From contig OZ025208.1 of assembly GCA_964019055.1 (NCBI GenBank), positions 374,501-438,500 of the forward strand: a stretch of 64,000 bases of DNA. Reading direction: 5' to 3'. The notes below the pieces were generated by a model. The model was not told the origin of the DNA, made no database searches, and saw nothing but the letters and a program-made list of their open reading frames with translations. Both the position numbers and the translations under genes were made by a program. Below are positions 11,701 to 22,169 of the stretch, piece by piece. The DNA comes from Anthopleura xanthogrammica (taxonomy: Eukaryota; Cnidaria; Anthozoa; Actiniaria; Actiniidae). How positions within the stretch are numbered: position 1 is the stretch's first letter; each line of letters begins with the position of its first letter.

Positions 11701-14700
11701 AGGCGAAAAAAATTAAAATCTGCTCAATCTCAACCGATTTTTGTGATTTCAACATTTTTAACAAACAGTACCTAGTAATAATGAGAATTAACAGTGGAAT
11801 CCACAGAGTGGCTCTTCTTCCACTGCATTCCAATTGGAATTGGAAAAACCCTCGAAGCACAGGAAAGAACCAACAAACAACTCTACTCACATACGACAGT
11901 GAGCCCAGCGGGGCTCGAACTTGGGTCGCCAGCCGTGCTTCCCAGTAGATCTTTTATTATGGATAACAATAGGAACTAATCTTGAAAAACATTATTTAAA
12001 CTAAGAGTATTTTGGTATCTATAACTCTAATCTTATTTTTGACCATCATTGCAAATTTGTAATATTTGTCGAACGAAATCTCCAGCACACATGCATGTCT
12101 TTGACTATCTCTATAGCAACGAGAATAAATAGCATAACTAAAGATACAATAGCCTTATTTGGTAAAACACAAAGAGTCAACAAGATGCTTAATTTAGACA
12201 CAAAAACCATATGCCGGAGGAGAAAAAAATTAAAGTTACTGTGAAAAAGAAAAAGAAACTCTGTGAAATGACTTGATTGAAATAAAATGAATTTCACTTC
12301 TGACGCACAATAATCTGCTCATAATCAAACTTTCTTTTTAAAGCAAAATATTTAGAAAAGTTTGGATGCCAAGCTGTATTTTTTTCTTCTTTCTAGAACA
12401 AGTGTATGGATAATTGAATAGTTCATTTTGCGTGATTGAAGAAAGTTTATGAATATTTAAAGCCGGAGTGAGCGCTTTGGTTCAAGTGAAGCCGAAATTA
12501 GATCTGCGTATGATACATCGAAGAGTCGTTTAGCTGCCGAGAAGTATTTGCGTTCCGAGGCTGATATTTTCAAGAAATAAAGTACAATAAATAAGCTTTC
12601 AGAGCAAATAGTTTTAATGAGAAAAAAACATATACCAGGTAATGACTAAGGTGGCTCCCTACTACAGAAAAAATCCATGAAAAAGTTTTTGAATCACGAT
12701 TTTTTAAACTCAAATTTAATGCTGATTTCAAATCTGGAAAGACAAAAAGGGGTGTCCCGAGGTCGTTTTCGAGATATTCACCATTAAACACAAGCATATC
12801 AAAAAAATTTTGAAGAAAAAGAAGCGAAAACCAACTCTCTACGAAAAAAATCATAACTTCACCAGTGATCAAGCTTTTGACATTATTTTTTCAAGAAACC
12901 CAAATTATACATCGTTATTCGCACCAAATAGCAGTCTGTATCACAATCAGTCTTATTATCAATTCGTATCTTGATCATACAAACAAAAAATTCAGTAAAC
13001 TTTAGCAGTTTTCGATTTCGAGTTAAAATCGGAAATCATGATCAATGTTTAGGCGTCTTCAAACACCCATATTTGAGTGACGTTTTATTCATTCTATCTG
13101 TTGCTAATAGTAACGTTCCTACATGAAAAGCCAACACAAGTCCTTTCCCTCACCCCCCACAAGCAACTTTATACTGTAACAAAGTCTTATCACTACCACT
13201 CCCACAGTATAAATTTGGATCCTTCCGGACTTTTCCCGAACATTCAGGCTACCGCTAAGCGAACCGTGATATTCAAATTTTCCTCGAACAATAAGTTCCT
13301 ATTGTTTTTTAATCTCCCGCGCTAATCCACGTCTATAAGCCAGTTCAAAGTTTAAGAATCGTTTTCAGTGCGCATGCGATTTTATCCCGAATTTCTCACC
13401 TTCTTTTGTTTAAACCTTCTTTTGTTTTTAATTAAACAAAAGGTGAGAAATTCGGGATAAAATCGCATGCGCACTGAAAACGATTCTTAAACTTTGAACT
13501 GCCTTATAATGTGGAGGGCCTTTTGTTTTCGAGATGTCTACCCCAATCTTTGATACGTTACAAATATAAATCAAAAGATTTGGAAAATATTGAGAAATAT
13601 AGTCAAAAATAATTTTTTTATTCGGCTTGTACTTGAAAATTTAGTCTGAAACGAGTGGGAAAAATGTACACTTACCGCTTTTTCTATAAGTAAAACCCAT
13701 GTAATTTGTTCAAACTTTTTCAAAAGTTTCTTTTTAATATGCTTTTTTGGAAATCCGCAAAAGAATTATAGAGTCTCGTGCAAATAGACCATTTCACGAG
13801 TGTCGTCGCTCAACCTCAGCCTCGATAGCGTGTAATTTATTCTTTAGAATTTGATTAAAGCCCGTGGAAGTTTTAAGTGTTTCACTAGATATTTTTGAAA
13901 GCGCTCGTGCATGTCGAAAATTAATGGTCTATTGTTTGATGATGTGTACATTCCTTAAATTACCGTGAGCTGTAGTCAAATTCTAAAGAATATATTACAC
14001 ACTATCGAGGCTGAGGTTGAGCGACGACAACCGTGAAATGTTCTATTTGAGGGTTTTGCGCTGTTGAAGTTCAAAACGTGTATGGTTCCTCAATAAAAGT
14101 TTGAAAGTTATTCGTGCGCGCGCACATAGTGGCGTCAGATTGCCTACTTCATGGCGTCATTGTGATTGCGTAGTAGCGTGCGCAGTAGCTTCGTTTTTCT
14201 ATAGTAGACAGCCACCTTAAGGGCATTTAAATTAGGCTAACATTTGCTTCGAGTACTAGCTGCTTAGAATGGCATCAGAAAAATTGCCAATAACTCGAAA
14301 AAAATGTATTTACATAGAAATATCTTACTTTCGTTTTGGAGTCTGATAACTAGTTCAAATGTTCAAAATGTATTAGATCGGTGGGAGTATTTTTGAATGA
14401 GCCATACCTTCTTAAAGATGAGAACTATTTTGAGCTGTTCGGATCGGTCCAGAACCGACCGGAAGTCGATTTTCAAACTGTTGTAAAATTTGAAAAAGTA
14501 AAAAAAAAAACACTCGAAGTTTTAAAAGATTTTTTGAAAGAGCTTACTAAAGGGTATCTTCTGACAAAATATGTTAAATTTGAAAATTCTGCAACTGTTC
14601 CGCTATTCTCGACCGTTGCGGACAGCCACTTTTAAATAGTCAATTGTACATGAAGGAGCAGGAATGGTATTAACCATGGAGTTCAACGAAATAAATTGGT

Positions 14701-15901
14701 CAATATTCTAAAAAACACTGTCAAAAATTGAATGACAAATTATATCCGTTTCAAATTGCTTCTCTTTCGAAGTCATTTAGAATTCTTAGACGACAAGTCC
14801 CTTTTTATTAATATTTAATGACTGAAATCACTTGATTGAACTGAAATGAGTTTTTATTTTCTGACGCAGAATAATCAGCTAATAATCAAACTTCCTTTTT
14901 AAAACAAAATATTTAGAAAAGTTTGGATGCCAAGCTGTATTTTATTTTTCTTTCTAGAACAAGTGTATGGATCCCTCACCATGTCAGAACAATGGATCGT
15001 GTTACCCTGACTACGATAACAACGACTATCATTGCGTCTGTAAGCCTGGAATTGAAGGACGAAACTGCGAAATAGGTTAGTATTTTATGATTCAAAGATG
15101 CGTTTGTAGAAAGAATGTAATTTAAAGTTTACAATCCTCGCTGTGAAACAATTACAAATAGGTAAAGAGGCTAAAAGGGAGGAAGGACGTGTGTTTACAT
15201 TCTTGTGTAACAAATCAACAAAAACTCTTCACTTTTATGATTCAGTTTACAGCAACTGTTCGGCGCTTCTCTCTGCTGGCTACACTGCAGATGGAGTCTA
15301 TCACATCGATCCTGATGGACAAGGCTCCTTCCCAGTCTACTGTGACATGACCACTGATGGCGGAGGGTGGACTGTGTTCCAGAAGCGCTTTGACGGCTCG
15401 GTAGAATTCTATCGTGGTTGGCATGACTACAAAACCGGTTTTGGTAGCCTGACTGGTGAGTTTTGGTTGGGCCTTGACAAGATCCACCGACTGACCAAAA
15501 GACAAGTCACATCATTACGTGTTGATCTGGAGGACTGGATGAGCAACACGGGTTATGCTGTGTATTCATCGTTCTCTATCGCTGATGAGAGTGATTTGTA
15601 CCGCTTGAGGGTAGGCGGATACTCGGGTACTGCTGGAGACTCTCTGACAAAAGGGACATTAGCTAAAAGGATCAACAATAACATGAGATTCAGCACATTT
15701 GACAAGGATTTTGACAATACGGATGATAGGAAGTGCGCAGTGACCTACGAAGGCGCCTGGTGGTATAATGATTGCTTTTATACACACCTCAATGGAAGAT
15801 ACATCGAGACCTTGATCCAGAATGATGGTAAAGCAATGGCCTGGTATGGGTTAAAATCGGATTACAGAAGCTTGAAAACCATTCAGATGAAACTGAAATA
15901 G
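8800..15901 (+). CDS. Gene B: secreted PAN/Apple-EGF-fibrinogen-domain lectin-like protein
   Basis: The exons are 8800-9126, 14958-15075 and 15162-15901, phases 0 and 1 as in gene A, for about 394 residues. Exon 1 differs from A at only a few residues. Exon 2 reads CMDPSPC...HCVCKPG. The exon 2 donor is GTTAGT, which makes residue 149 Gly rather than the Cys of gene A. The FReD is intact, with YCDMTTDGGGWTVFQ and EFWLGLDKIHRL. Its C-terminal half differs from A: DKDFDNTDDRKC, WWYNDCFYTHLNGRY and an inserted IQND-like segment. Intron 1 is 5.8 kb and holds a spare truncated exon 2 (12397-12411) and nested transposons. Exon 2 and the DNA just upstream resemble gene C more than gene A. The frame is open, but splicing across this intron is predicted, not observed. 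Confidence 0.8.
11827..11953 (-). mobile_element. tRNA-derived SINE fragment (duplicate)
   Basis: This is the counterpart of the fragment at 4012-4140, carried by the A/B segmental duplication, with the same B-box-like and TGGTTCTCTCCTGTG-like body (one or two substitutions). Confidence 0.6.
12397..12411 (+). pseudogene. Truncated spare EGF exon inside intron 1 of gene B
   Basis: After a good acceptor (polypyrimidine tract, then TTCTAG) the first 15 bases of exon 2 (AACAAGTGTATGGAT) are present. Homology then stops abruptly and TAATTGAATAG-type DNA follows. A complete exon 2 lies 2.5 kb downstream. If spliced in, this relic would soon meet a stop codon, so it is a potential decoy acceptor. 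Confidence 0.8.
13334..13508. repeat. Foldback MITE, family shared with 20447-21148
   Basis: The arms begin CCAGTTCAAAGTTTAAGAAT and run about 80 bases through TGCGCATGCGATTTTATCCC, with a near-perfect reverse complement after a tiny loop. The flanks contain TATAA/TTATA. A second, longer member lies at 20447-21148. Confidence 0.8.
13781..14049. repeat. Second foldback MITE nested in the 1.57-kb transposon
   Basis: CAAATAGACCATTTCACG at the left end is mirrored by CGTGAAATGTTCTATTTG at the right end. The arms continue through CGCTCAACCTCAGCCTCGAT on the left and ATCGAGGCTGAGGTTGAGCG on the right. Confidence 0.75.
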
Positions 15902-16033
15902 TGAGTATAGAACATGATATTCTGATGATTTTTAGCGGAGATTCCTACTCACGTTTATGTTCTATTATTATCCTATAGATATGAAAGAAGCCCGTTAAAA
16001 TAAAATAAAAATGTCAAGAAACGAAAATTTATG

Positions 16034-16939
16034 CACTGCCAATCGTGTGGTGTAACCAGAAGTAGATTCCAGTCCACACAAGCACTATCACTAACAAGAC
16101 CAGACACTGTCAATCGTGTGGTGTGACAAGAAGTAGATTCCAGTCCACATGAGCACTATCACTAACAAGACCAGACACTGTCAATCGTGTGGTGTAACCA
16201 GAAGTAGATTCCAGTCCACACAAGCACTATCACTAACAAGACCAGACACTGTCAATCGTGTGGTGTAACCAGAAGTAGATTCCAGTCCACACAAGCACTA
16301 TCACTGACAAGACCAGACACTGTCAATCGTGTTGTGTGACAAGAAGTAGATTCCAGTCCACACAAGCACTATCACTAACAAGACCAGACACTGTCAATCA
16401 TCTGGTGTGACGAGAAGTAGATTCCAGTCCACACAAGCACTATCACTAACAGGACCAGACACTGTCAATCGTGTGGTGTGACAAGAAGTAGATTCCAGTC
16501 CACACAAGCACTATCACTAACAAGACCAGACACTGTCAATCGTGTGGTGTGACAAGAAGTAGATTCCAGTCCACACAAGCACTATCACTAACAAGACCAG
16601 ACACTGTCAATCGTGTTGTGTGACAAGAAGTAGATTCCAGTCCACACAAGCACTATCACTAACAAGACCAGACACTGTCAATCATCTGGTGTGACGAGAA
16701 GTAGATTCCAGTCCACACAAGCACTATCACTAACAAGACCAGACACTGTCAATCGTGTGGTGTGACAAGAAGTAGATTCCAGTCGACACAAGCACTATCA
16801 CTGACAAGACCAGACACTGTCAATCGTGTTGTGTGACAAGAAGTAGATTCCAGTCCACACAAGCACTATCACTAACAAGACCAGACACTGTCAATCGTGT
16901 GGTGTGATAAGAAGTTGATTCCAGTCCACACCAGCACTG
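16034..16939. repeat. 71-bp minisatellite downstream of gene B, with higher-order structure
   Basis: About 12-13 units of the same 71-bp repeat as the array after gene A. Diagnostic variants recur at multiples of the unit: CAATCATCTGGTGTGACGAG appears near 16395 and 16680 (four units apart), and the GTTGTGTGACAAG variant appears near 16328, 16612 and 16826. This indicates amplification of a multi-unit block. Confidence 0.95.
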
Positions 16940-18165
16940 AATTGGTAAAAAAAAAAAGTTTAAAAAGATTAAGTAATTTAGATTTTCAACGATAACTCTT
17001 GTAGCACTTAACTAACATGTAAAGGAAATCCATTCCTCCAAAGTGTTTAAAAACTCTCAGCGAGAACACTTGTCTGCTTTCAGCCAGTCTTTTTCTGTAT
17101 TCTTGTTTGTTTAAATACTTCATATTGTAAACTGAGCTGAAAAGCTATGATGGGATATTCAATAAAAAAAAATGCACGTATGTCCCTTAGTAGGTGTGGT
17201 TACTCGACCATCGTTGATATTGAACCGAGAACATCATTCAGAGTAGTTGTTTATGATCAGCTCAAAGGCATTAAATACTTGCTAACTGACACAAGGCGTA
17301 AAACGTCACACAAAAAAAGAAAAGAAATAAAGCAAAGGATGGAAATGATATGAAGTACTTGAAAAGGAAACAAAGCAAAGTAAAAGAAAATAAGAATGAA
17401 AGAATGAAAGTCAAAAAATGAACAAAGGTATGAAAGAAAGAACGAAACTAGAAGAAAGAAATAAGGAAGGAAAGAAGGAATAAACAAAGAAAAGAAAAGA
17501 AACGAGAAAAGAAATGCTTTGTTGAAACTGAGCTCAGCATCAACCCCAAGGCATGAAGAAGGCATGGATCTAGTAAACCTTAAAGTTTTGGTGAGATACA
17601 TTCTTTATTGATAGAAAACATCCAACTGAAAATTCTAGTTTTTTAAAAAGTTTGGAAAAATAGCTTTTTTCTTTATGATCACTTACACGTGCTTCTGTCT
17701 GCGAATAGAGTGGTTTTCGTATGAGTGGGAAACATTACGGTGGATTCATAGCCGTACTGTAGCCGTACCGTATCTTATCGTACCCGTAACTACGCGTTGT
17801 GATTGTTGAATTACTGGAAGACAATGGGAAGCCATTCAGATGTCACGGCATATTGTATCGTGTACGTGCTGTAAGTCAGTACCGTATGTTTCCCACTCAT
17901 ACTAAAACTGCTAAAAAAGTTTTAAAAATATACAATGCGCGCAGTATGTATGGTTTTTTTTCTCAGGAAGTTCATGACTCACTATTGTGATTAATGAAAG
18001 ACATTCAATCGAAGATATTCATAGCTGTACGATAATTTCCATGCAGTTTAAAACGACAGAATTGTTAGGAATTATTTTAATAACAGGCTTTGCAGGTTAT
18101 AGAAAATGCTTTTCTCTCTTATGGAGAATTCTGGGAAAATTTATGGTCATGTTTCAACTATGACA
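16940..18165 (+). repeat. Duplicate of the 3' flanking block of gene A (6791-8085)
   Basis: It contains the purine-rich tract (about 17300-17520) and the foldback (17712-17908). Similarity to the first block ends near 18165, just after ATGACATCACGAAT. No gene is recognised. Confidence 0.8.
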
Positions 18166-19124
18166 TCACGAATCAAGAGAGACCTTCCGGTGACCTGTCC
18201 GTCACTCTGTCCAGGTGATCTGACTAGGCGCGCAAAGCATGATTTCCTGATCTTAAAAAGAATCAATCCCATCACCCACCGCACGCTCAATTCACTTGAG
18301 TTTCATGGCGGTTATTTTGAAAATAAGCTAAATATAAGCGACTTTCTCGCCAGTAAATATTTTCTTGTTCAAAACGAGACACTCTAAATAACAGATAAAA
18401 GAATTTTCTTAAAGTTTAAAGCATCCTGGAGATTGCCAAGGACCAAAGAGCAGCGTAAGATGTGGAAATTTTAGTTAAAAAATCCTTTGCTTAATGACAC
18501 TTCTTCTTGAAATATTGTACTCGTGTGCCATTTTCTTTCTTTTTTTTTTACCCCCTCTTCTTTTTTAGAAAAATGATTCGCAATCTGATTGGCCAATCGT
18601 TTTTCCTTAGATCCCCTGGATGACGTTTCAATAGGTTCGATAAAACTTTCTTCCGAATAGTTGAGGTTGATTAATAGGAAATAGGTATTGTATGAGTTTG
18701 CATCATTCTATTACGTAAAAAAAATCCACTTAATTCTAATTTTTTTTTTTAAATGTTTTTTCCTGTTTTTGTTTTTGACGATTTTCCTGTTTTGTTTTGA
18801 TAGGTGTTTTTTAAGGAAGTGCCTACGGTTGCTAGGTTACTGTTACGGGAAGCCATTTAACTGTCTATTGACAAATATTTTAAAGTCTAAATCACGCTTT
18901 CCTTGGTTATCGATGTTGTGTTTGTGTCGTGTAGTAATTATTATTTTGTTGGCAGGAAGAACGTACACTTGTGAATCTAGTATGAACTGCATGGACTTAA
19001 ACGACTTTCTCGCCAATAAATGTTTTCTTATTGAAAACGAGACTTATTGTATTTTTCTTCAAACTTCGCATGGTGAAATAGCACCATCATAGAAGTTCCA
19101 TGAGCAAATAAAAGATGTGGGACA
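18166..19124. other. No confident gene; paired short duplicated segments
   Basis: Two segments (about 18331-18386 and 18993-19046) are similar and translate to DFLASKYFLVQNET and DFLANKCFLIENET, each near the end of an open frame (18106-18387 and 18688-19092). This could be a dispersed repeat or remnants of a duplicated exon. Codon use is AT-rich and no family is recognised. Confidence 0.35.
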
Positions 19125-19527
19125 CCGTTCTCGTTTATGTAATATCCAATTTACTTCCGGTCAGTCCCGTTTATGTAATATCCAGTTTACTTCCGGTCAG
19201 TCCCGTTTATGTAATATCCAATTTACTTCCGGTCAGTCCCGTTTATGTAATATCCAGTTTACTTCCGGTCAGTCCCGTTTATGTAATATCCAGTTTACTT
19301 CCGGTCAGTCCCGTTTATGTAATATCCAGTTTACTTCCGGTCAGTCCCGTTTATGTAATATCCAGTTTACTTCCGGTCAGTCTCGTTTATGTAATATCCA
19401 ATTTACTTCCGGTCAGTCCCGTTTATGTAATATCCAGTTTACTTCCGGTCAGTCCCGTTTATGCAATATCCAATTTACTTCCGGTCAGTCCCGTTTATGT
19501 AATATCCAGTTTACTTCCGGTCAGTCA
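19125..19527. repeat. 36-bp minisatellite, about 11 units
   Basis: The unit contains CCCGTTTATGTAATATCC and AGTTTACTTCCGGTCAGT. Because 36 is divisible by three and no unit has a stop in two forward frames, overlapping frames of 152 and 146 codons run through it with 12-residue repeats (VISSLLPVSPVY and RLCNIQFTSGQS). I regard these as products of the repeat rather than genes. Confidence 0.95.
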
Positions 19528-20446
19528 CGCCACGTATCACGTGATGAGCACATGTAATTATGTCTATGTGTGATTTGTTATGAGGAAGAAAACCATGAAG
19601 TACAACCGCACACCGTTTTAGGAGTATTTTAACGGACACAACAGTTAAGGAGTGACATATCAAAGCGCAGCCATTGTTGTCGAAAATTGGTTGCGCGAAA
19701 TACATAAAAATCGAGCAGTAAAGTCATTTTTTGTAGAAAAAAAATAATGGATTGCTAAATTTTTTTAGAAGCAACTGTTTAATAACCTATAGATAAATAT
19801 TATAATGTGTAAATATTTATGAATACATACACAGGCAGCCCAAGCTCTTTTTCTGAAGTGTTGTGATGACATGAATATTTACGGCAATATTTCGTAATAT
19901 CTAAAATTGGTACTTTTATGAATAAGAATGACTTACCTTGATAGCTTGTTAAATGTTTTGAATTCTGGTCGATTTTGAAGCCATTTGGGAGCGTTTTTAC
20001 GGAGTCATCGTCATTTTGGTTCCCCTACTAAAGAAAATCCAAAGACTGCACACTCACGGCGACAGCGACCTCTACTCGGAGCTCAATAAATCCAAGAAAA
20101 GTTAAGCTACGGCCATAATTTCACGACAGAATCAAAGTACACATGCCAATGCTTCTCTCCAGTACGCTCAAAGTAGCATTCTTTATAAAACGTAAATGCT
20201 AGAAGACATTTTCTTCCATGATAAATTCACTTCTGACTCTGTAGTTTGGCTTGTGATGCTCACCATAATGGGTCCTACGCCCGAATTGTATGCTGGTTAG
20301 CTTTCTAAAACCCTAACAGGGGTAGACAGCGTCCATTTTCGGCAAACAAACCCTAACCTACCAGGGTCCCCTAGTGTCCTTTTGGCTAATGGCTCATTGT
20401 TTTCTCTCAACCAATCAAAATCATGAGGGTACACGTGGGATCATAT
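19528..20446. other. No gene seen
   Basis: AT-rich single-copy-looking DNA with short frames only. I found no RNA gene, domain or promoter I can support. Confidence 0.4.
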
Positions 20447-21148
20447 TTATAATCCAGTTCAAAGTTTAAGAATTGTTTTCAGTGCGCATGCCATTTTATC
20501 CCGAACTTTTCACCTTCTTTTGTTTAATGAAAAACAAAAGAAGGTTTAAACAAAAGAAGGTGAGAAATTCGTGATAGAATCCCATATCACAAAATAAACT
20601 CGCGCGCTGATTGGTCCGAGATGACGAATATGTGACGTAATAGCGAAGGATTCAGCGCGGAATCCAACGCTTTCAAAGCTGAATTCAATGAAAGATCAGG
20701 GATCCCGCACAAAAAAAAATTGCTTTGTCTTATTATCACTTGATTTTCTTAACGTATGGCATTAAAAAACAATCAAAAAAAGATTAGTTTGCAAAGAATA
20801 TAAATGGAAATAGTTAACTTTGTTAAAAAGCGAATTTTGCTAAAAAAACGAAGAATGTTTGATAGCAGTCTGAAAAGAGGAATTCAATGAAAAATCAGGA
20901 AGCCCGCGTTTTGTTTTTCTTTCTCTTGCTTTTTATCCTCATCCGAGTCGCTGTTAGAGCAATTATTTTGTGATATGGGATTCAAGAAAAATTCATTGTC
21001 TGACTCGGGAATTCCACGATGAATTTCACTCGAAAAAACGATATCGCACTCGTATTTCATCGTGGAATTCCCTCGTCATCCAATGAATTTTTCTATAAAA
21101 TCGCAGGAGCACTGAAAACGATTCTTAAACTTTGAACTGGCTTATAAA
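20447..21148. repeat. Longer member of the CCAGTTCAAAG foldback family
   Basis: It begins CCAGTTCAAAGTTTAAGAAT and ends with the reverse complement ATTCTTAAACTTTGAACTGG, flanked by TTATAA-like text. It is interrupted by a separate element at 20577-20983. A further internal palindrome (GGAATTCCACGATGAA and TTCATCGTGGAATTCC) lies near 21008-21072. Confidence 0.75.
20577..20983. mobile_element. 407-bp element with perfect 21-bp inverted ends
   Basis: The left end GAATCCCATATCACAAAATA(A) and the right end (T)TATTTTGTGATATGGGATTC are exact reverse complements. There is no coding capacity. It is nested in the 20447-21148 foldback. Confidence 0.75.
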
Positions 21149-22169
21149 TTCGAATAGTTTTCAATGTATTTTTGCGCGCGCTGTAACGCCATACGCCCAG
21201 AACAGATGTGCACAAACAATGCCGCGAACGTCCTTAATACGGAAATTATAGGCCTTACTCAAAATTGGGCTGCATTCCGACGTGCTGCAAGGGGTCTATA
21301 CAGGGAGTTTGATTTAGATAAGAGAAATAGATGAAAAGAAATTGAGAAAACTTACCAATAGCCCTCCTGTTCGCTCAATAATCCATTCTTTCCCATGAAA
21401 CTTCAGATTCTTGGTAAGTATATTGTATAATTTTGTCTGTCGATGTAAGAGAAAATCTATCGGTTCCGTTATTCTTATGGTCAGTTTCAGTTTAGGCCTA
21501 TCTTGCCATGCAACTGCTTGCAATTGATAGATTTTATCCAAACCGGGCGGACAAAATTATGAGGACAACCTATTTCCCAAGAATCTGAACTTTCATGGAA
21601 ATAGATGGAATTTTGAGTGAATAGGAGGACAATATTATGAAAAACCAATCCTAGAAAATTAACCCGTAACTGAAATCTTGACTGAAAAATAAGATTTTGA
21701 ATACACCGTTGCCGATAGCCGAAATGTTTGAGGTACTACATGTGCTCAATTCAGAAATAACCGTGTGTTTTTTAAGCGTTTCGATTTAGCGAACAAGCTA
21801 AAAAAATCACAAAATGCATTACTCAAAGCTATGTTGTTCAACTTAACTACACGCCGGAATCTCATTACTTTCTCATTCATTGGATTACAAACCTTAACAG
21901 CTTCTTTTGTACATAAAGCATCCTGGAGAGCAAATCTTCTATTGACAATATACATTGCTGTATACATGCTCTTTAATATTCAATGAAGTGTGTTGTGAGT
22001 ATGCCTAGTGTGATGTCAATTCATCACACTATCTTACAGTGGAATAAAAGAGAAAACTACATAAATAATTCAAAATTCTAGAAATACGAGAAAATTCAAT
22101 TCCATCCATCGCCCCCTAACAACAGAGAAACACGATTACTTTTACCTTCCTCTTGTTGACTTCAGCATC
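21149..22169. other. Upstream region of gene C
   Basis: No gene recognised. The frames at 21314-21541 (-), 21746-21967 (-) and 21765-21986 (+) overlap one another or lack a domain. The last 20 bases before the ATG (GACTTCAGCATC) match the equivalent position in gene D but not A or B, so C and D form a separate pair. Confidence 0.4.

Larger units (their letters stand above)
8291..12411 (+). repeat. Segmental duplication of 475-4611
   Basis: From the promoter side of gene A through exon 1, the foldback, the SINE and the first bases of exon 2, the sequence is repeated with scattered substitutions and small indels. The right edge is sharp: homology to gene A stops at 12411, in the middle of the EGF exon, and unrelated DNA begins. 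This is one of two blocks shared by A and B; the other is about 5532-8085 against 15900-18165. Confidence 0.85.
12650..14216. mobile_element. Terminal-inverted-repeat DNA transposon, non-autonomous, about 1.57 kb
   Basis: GGTGGCTCCCTACTACAG on the left is mirrored by CTATAGTAGACAGCCACC on the right. The flanks are CTAA and TTAA, and the empty site in the gene C copy of repeat X reads TTAAGGGCATT. Target duplication is therefore TTAA (one side mutated) or TA; I cannot decide between a piggyBac-like and a TA-targeting family. No transposase frame is visible. Two smaller foldbacks are nested inside. Confidence 0.65.
12412..14640 (+). mobile_element. Dispersed repeat X, split by a younger transposon
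   Basis: The outer parts (about 12430-12649 and 14217-14635) match in order the reverse complement of about 22667-23330 in intron 1 of gene C. Shared text includes CATCGAAGAGTCGTTTAGCT and ATGGCATCAGAAA. The distal part has an open frame in both copies, with KELTKGYLLTKY and ATVPLFSTV conserved. The family is not recognised. The repeat sits exactly at the junction between the A-like and C-like halves of gene B. Confidence 0.6.
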
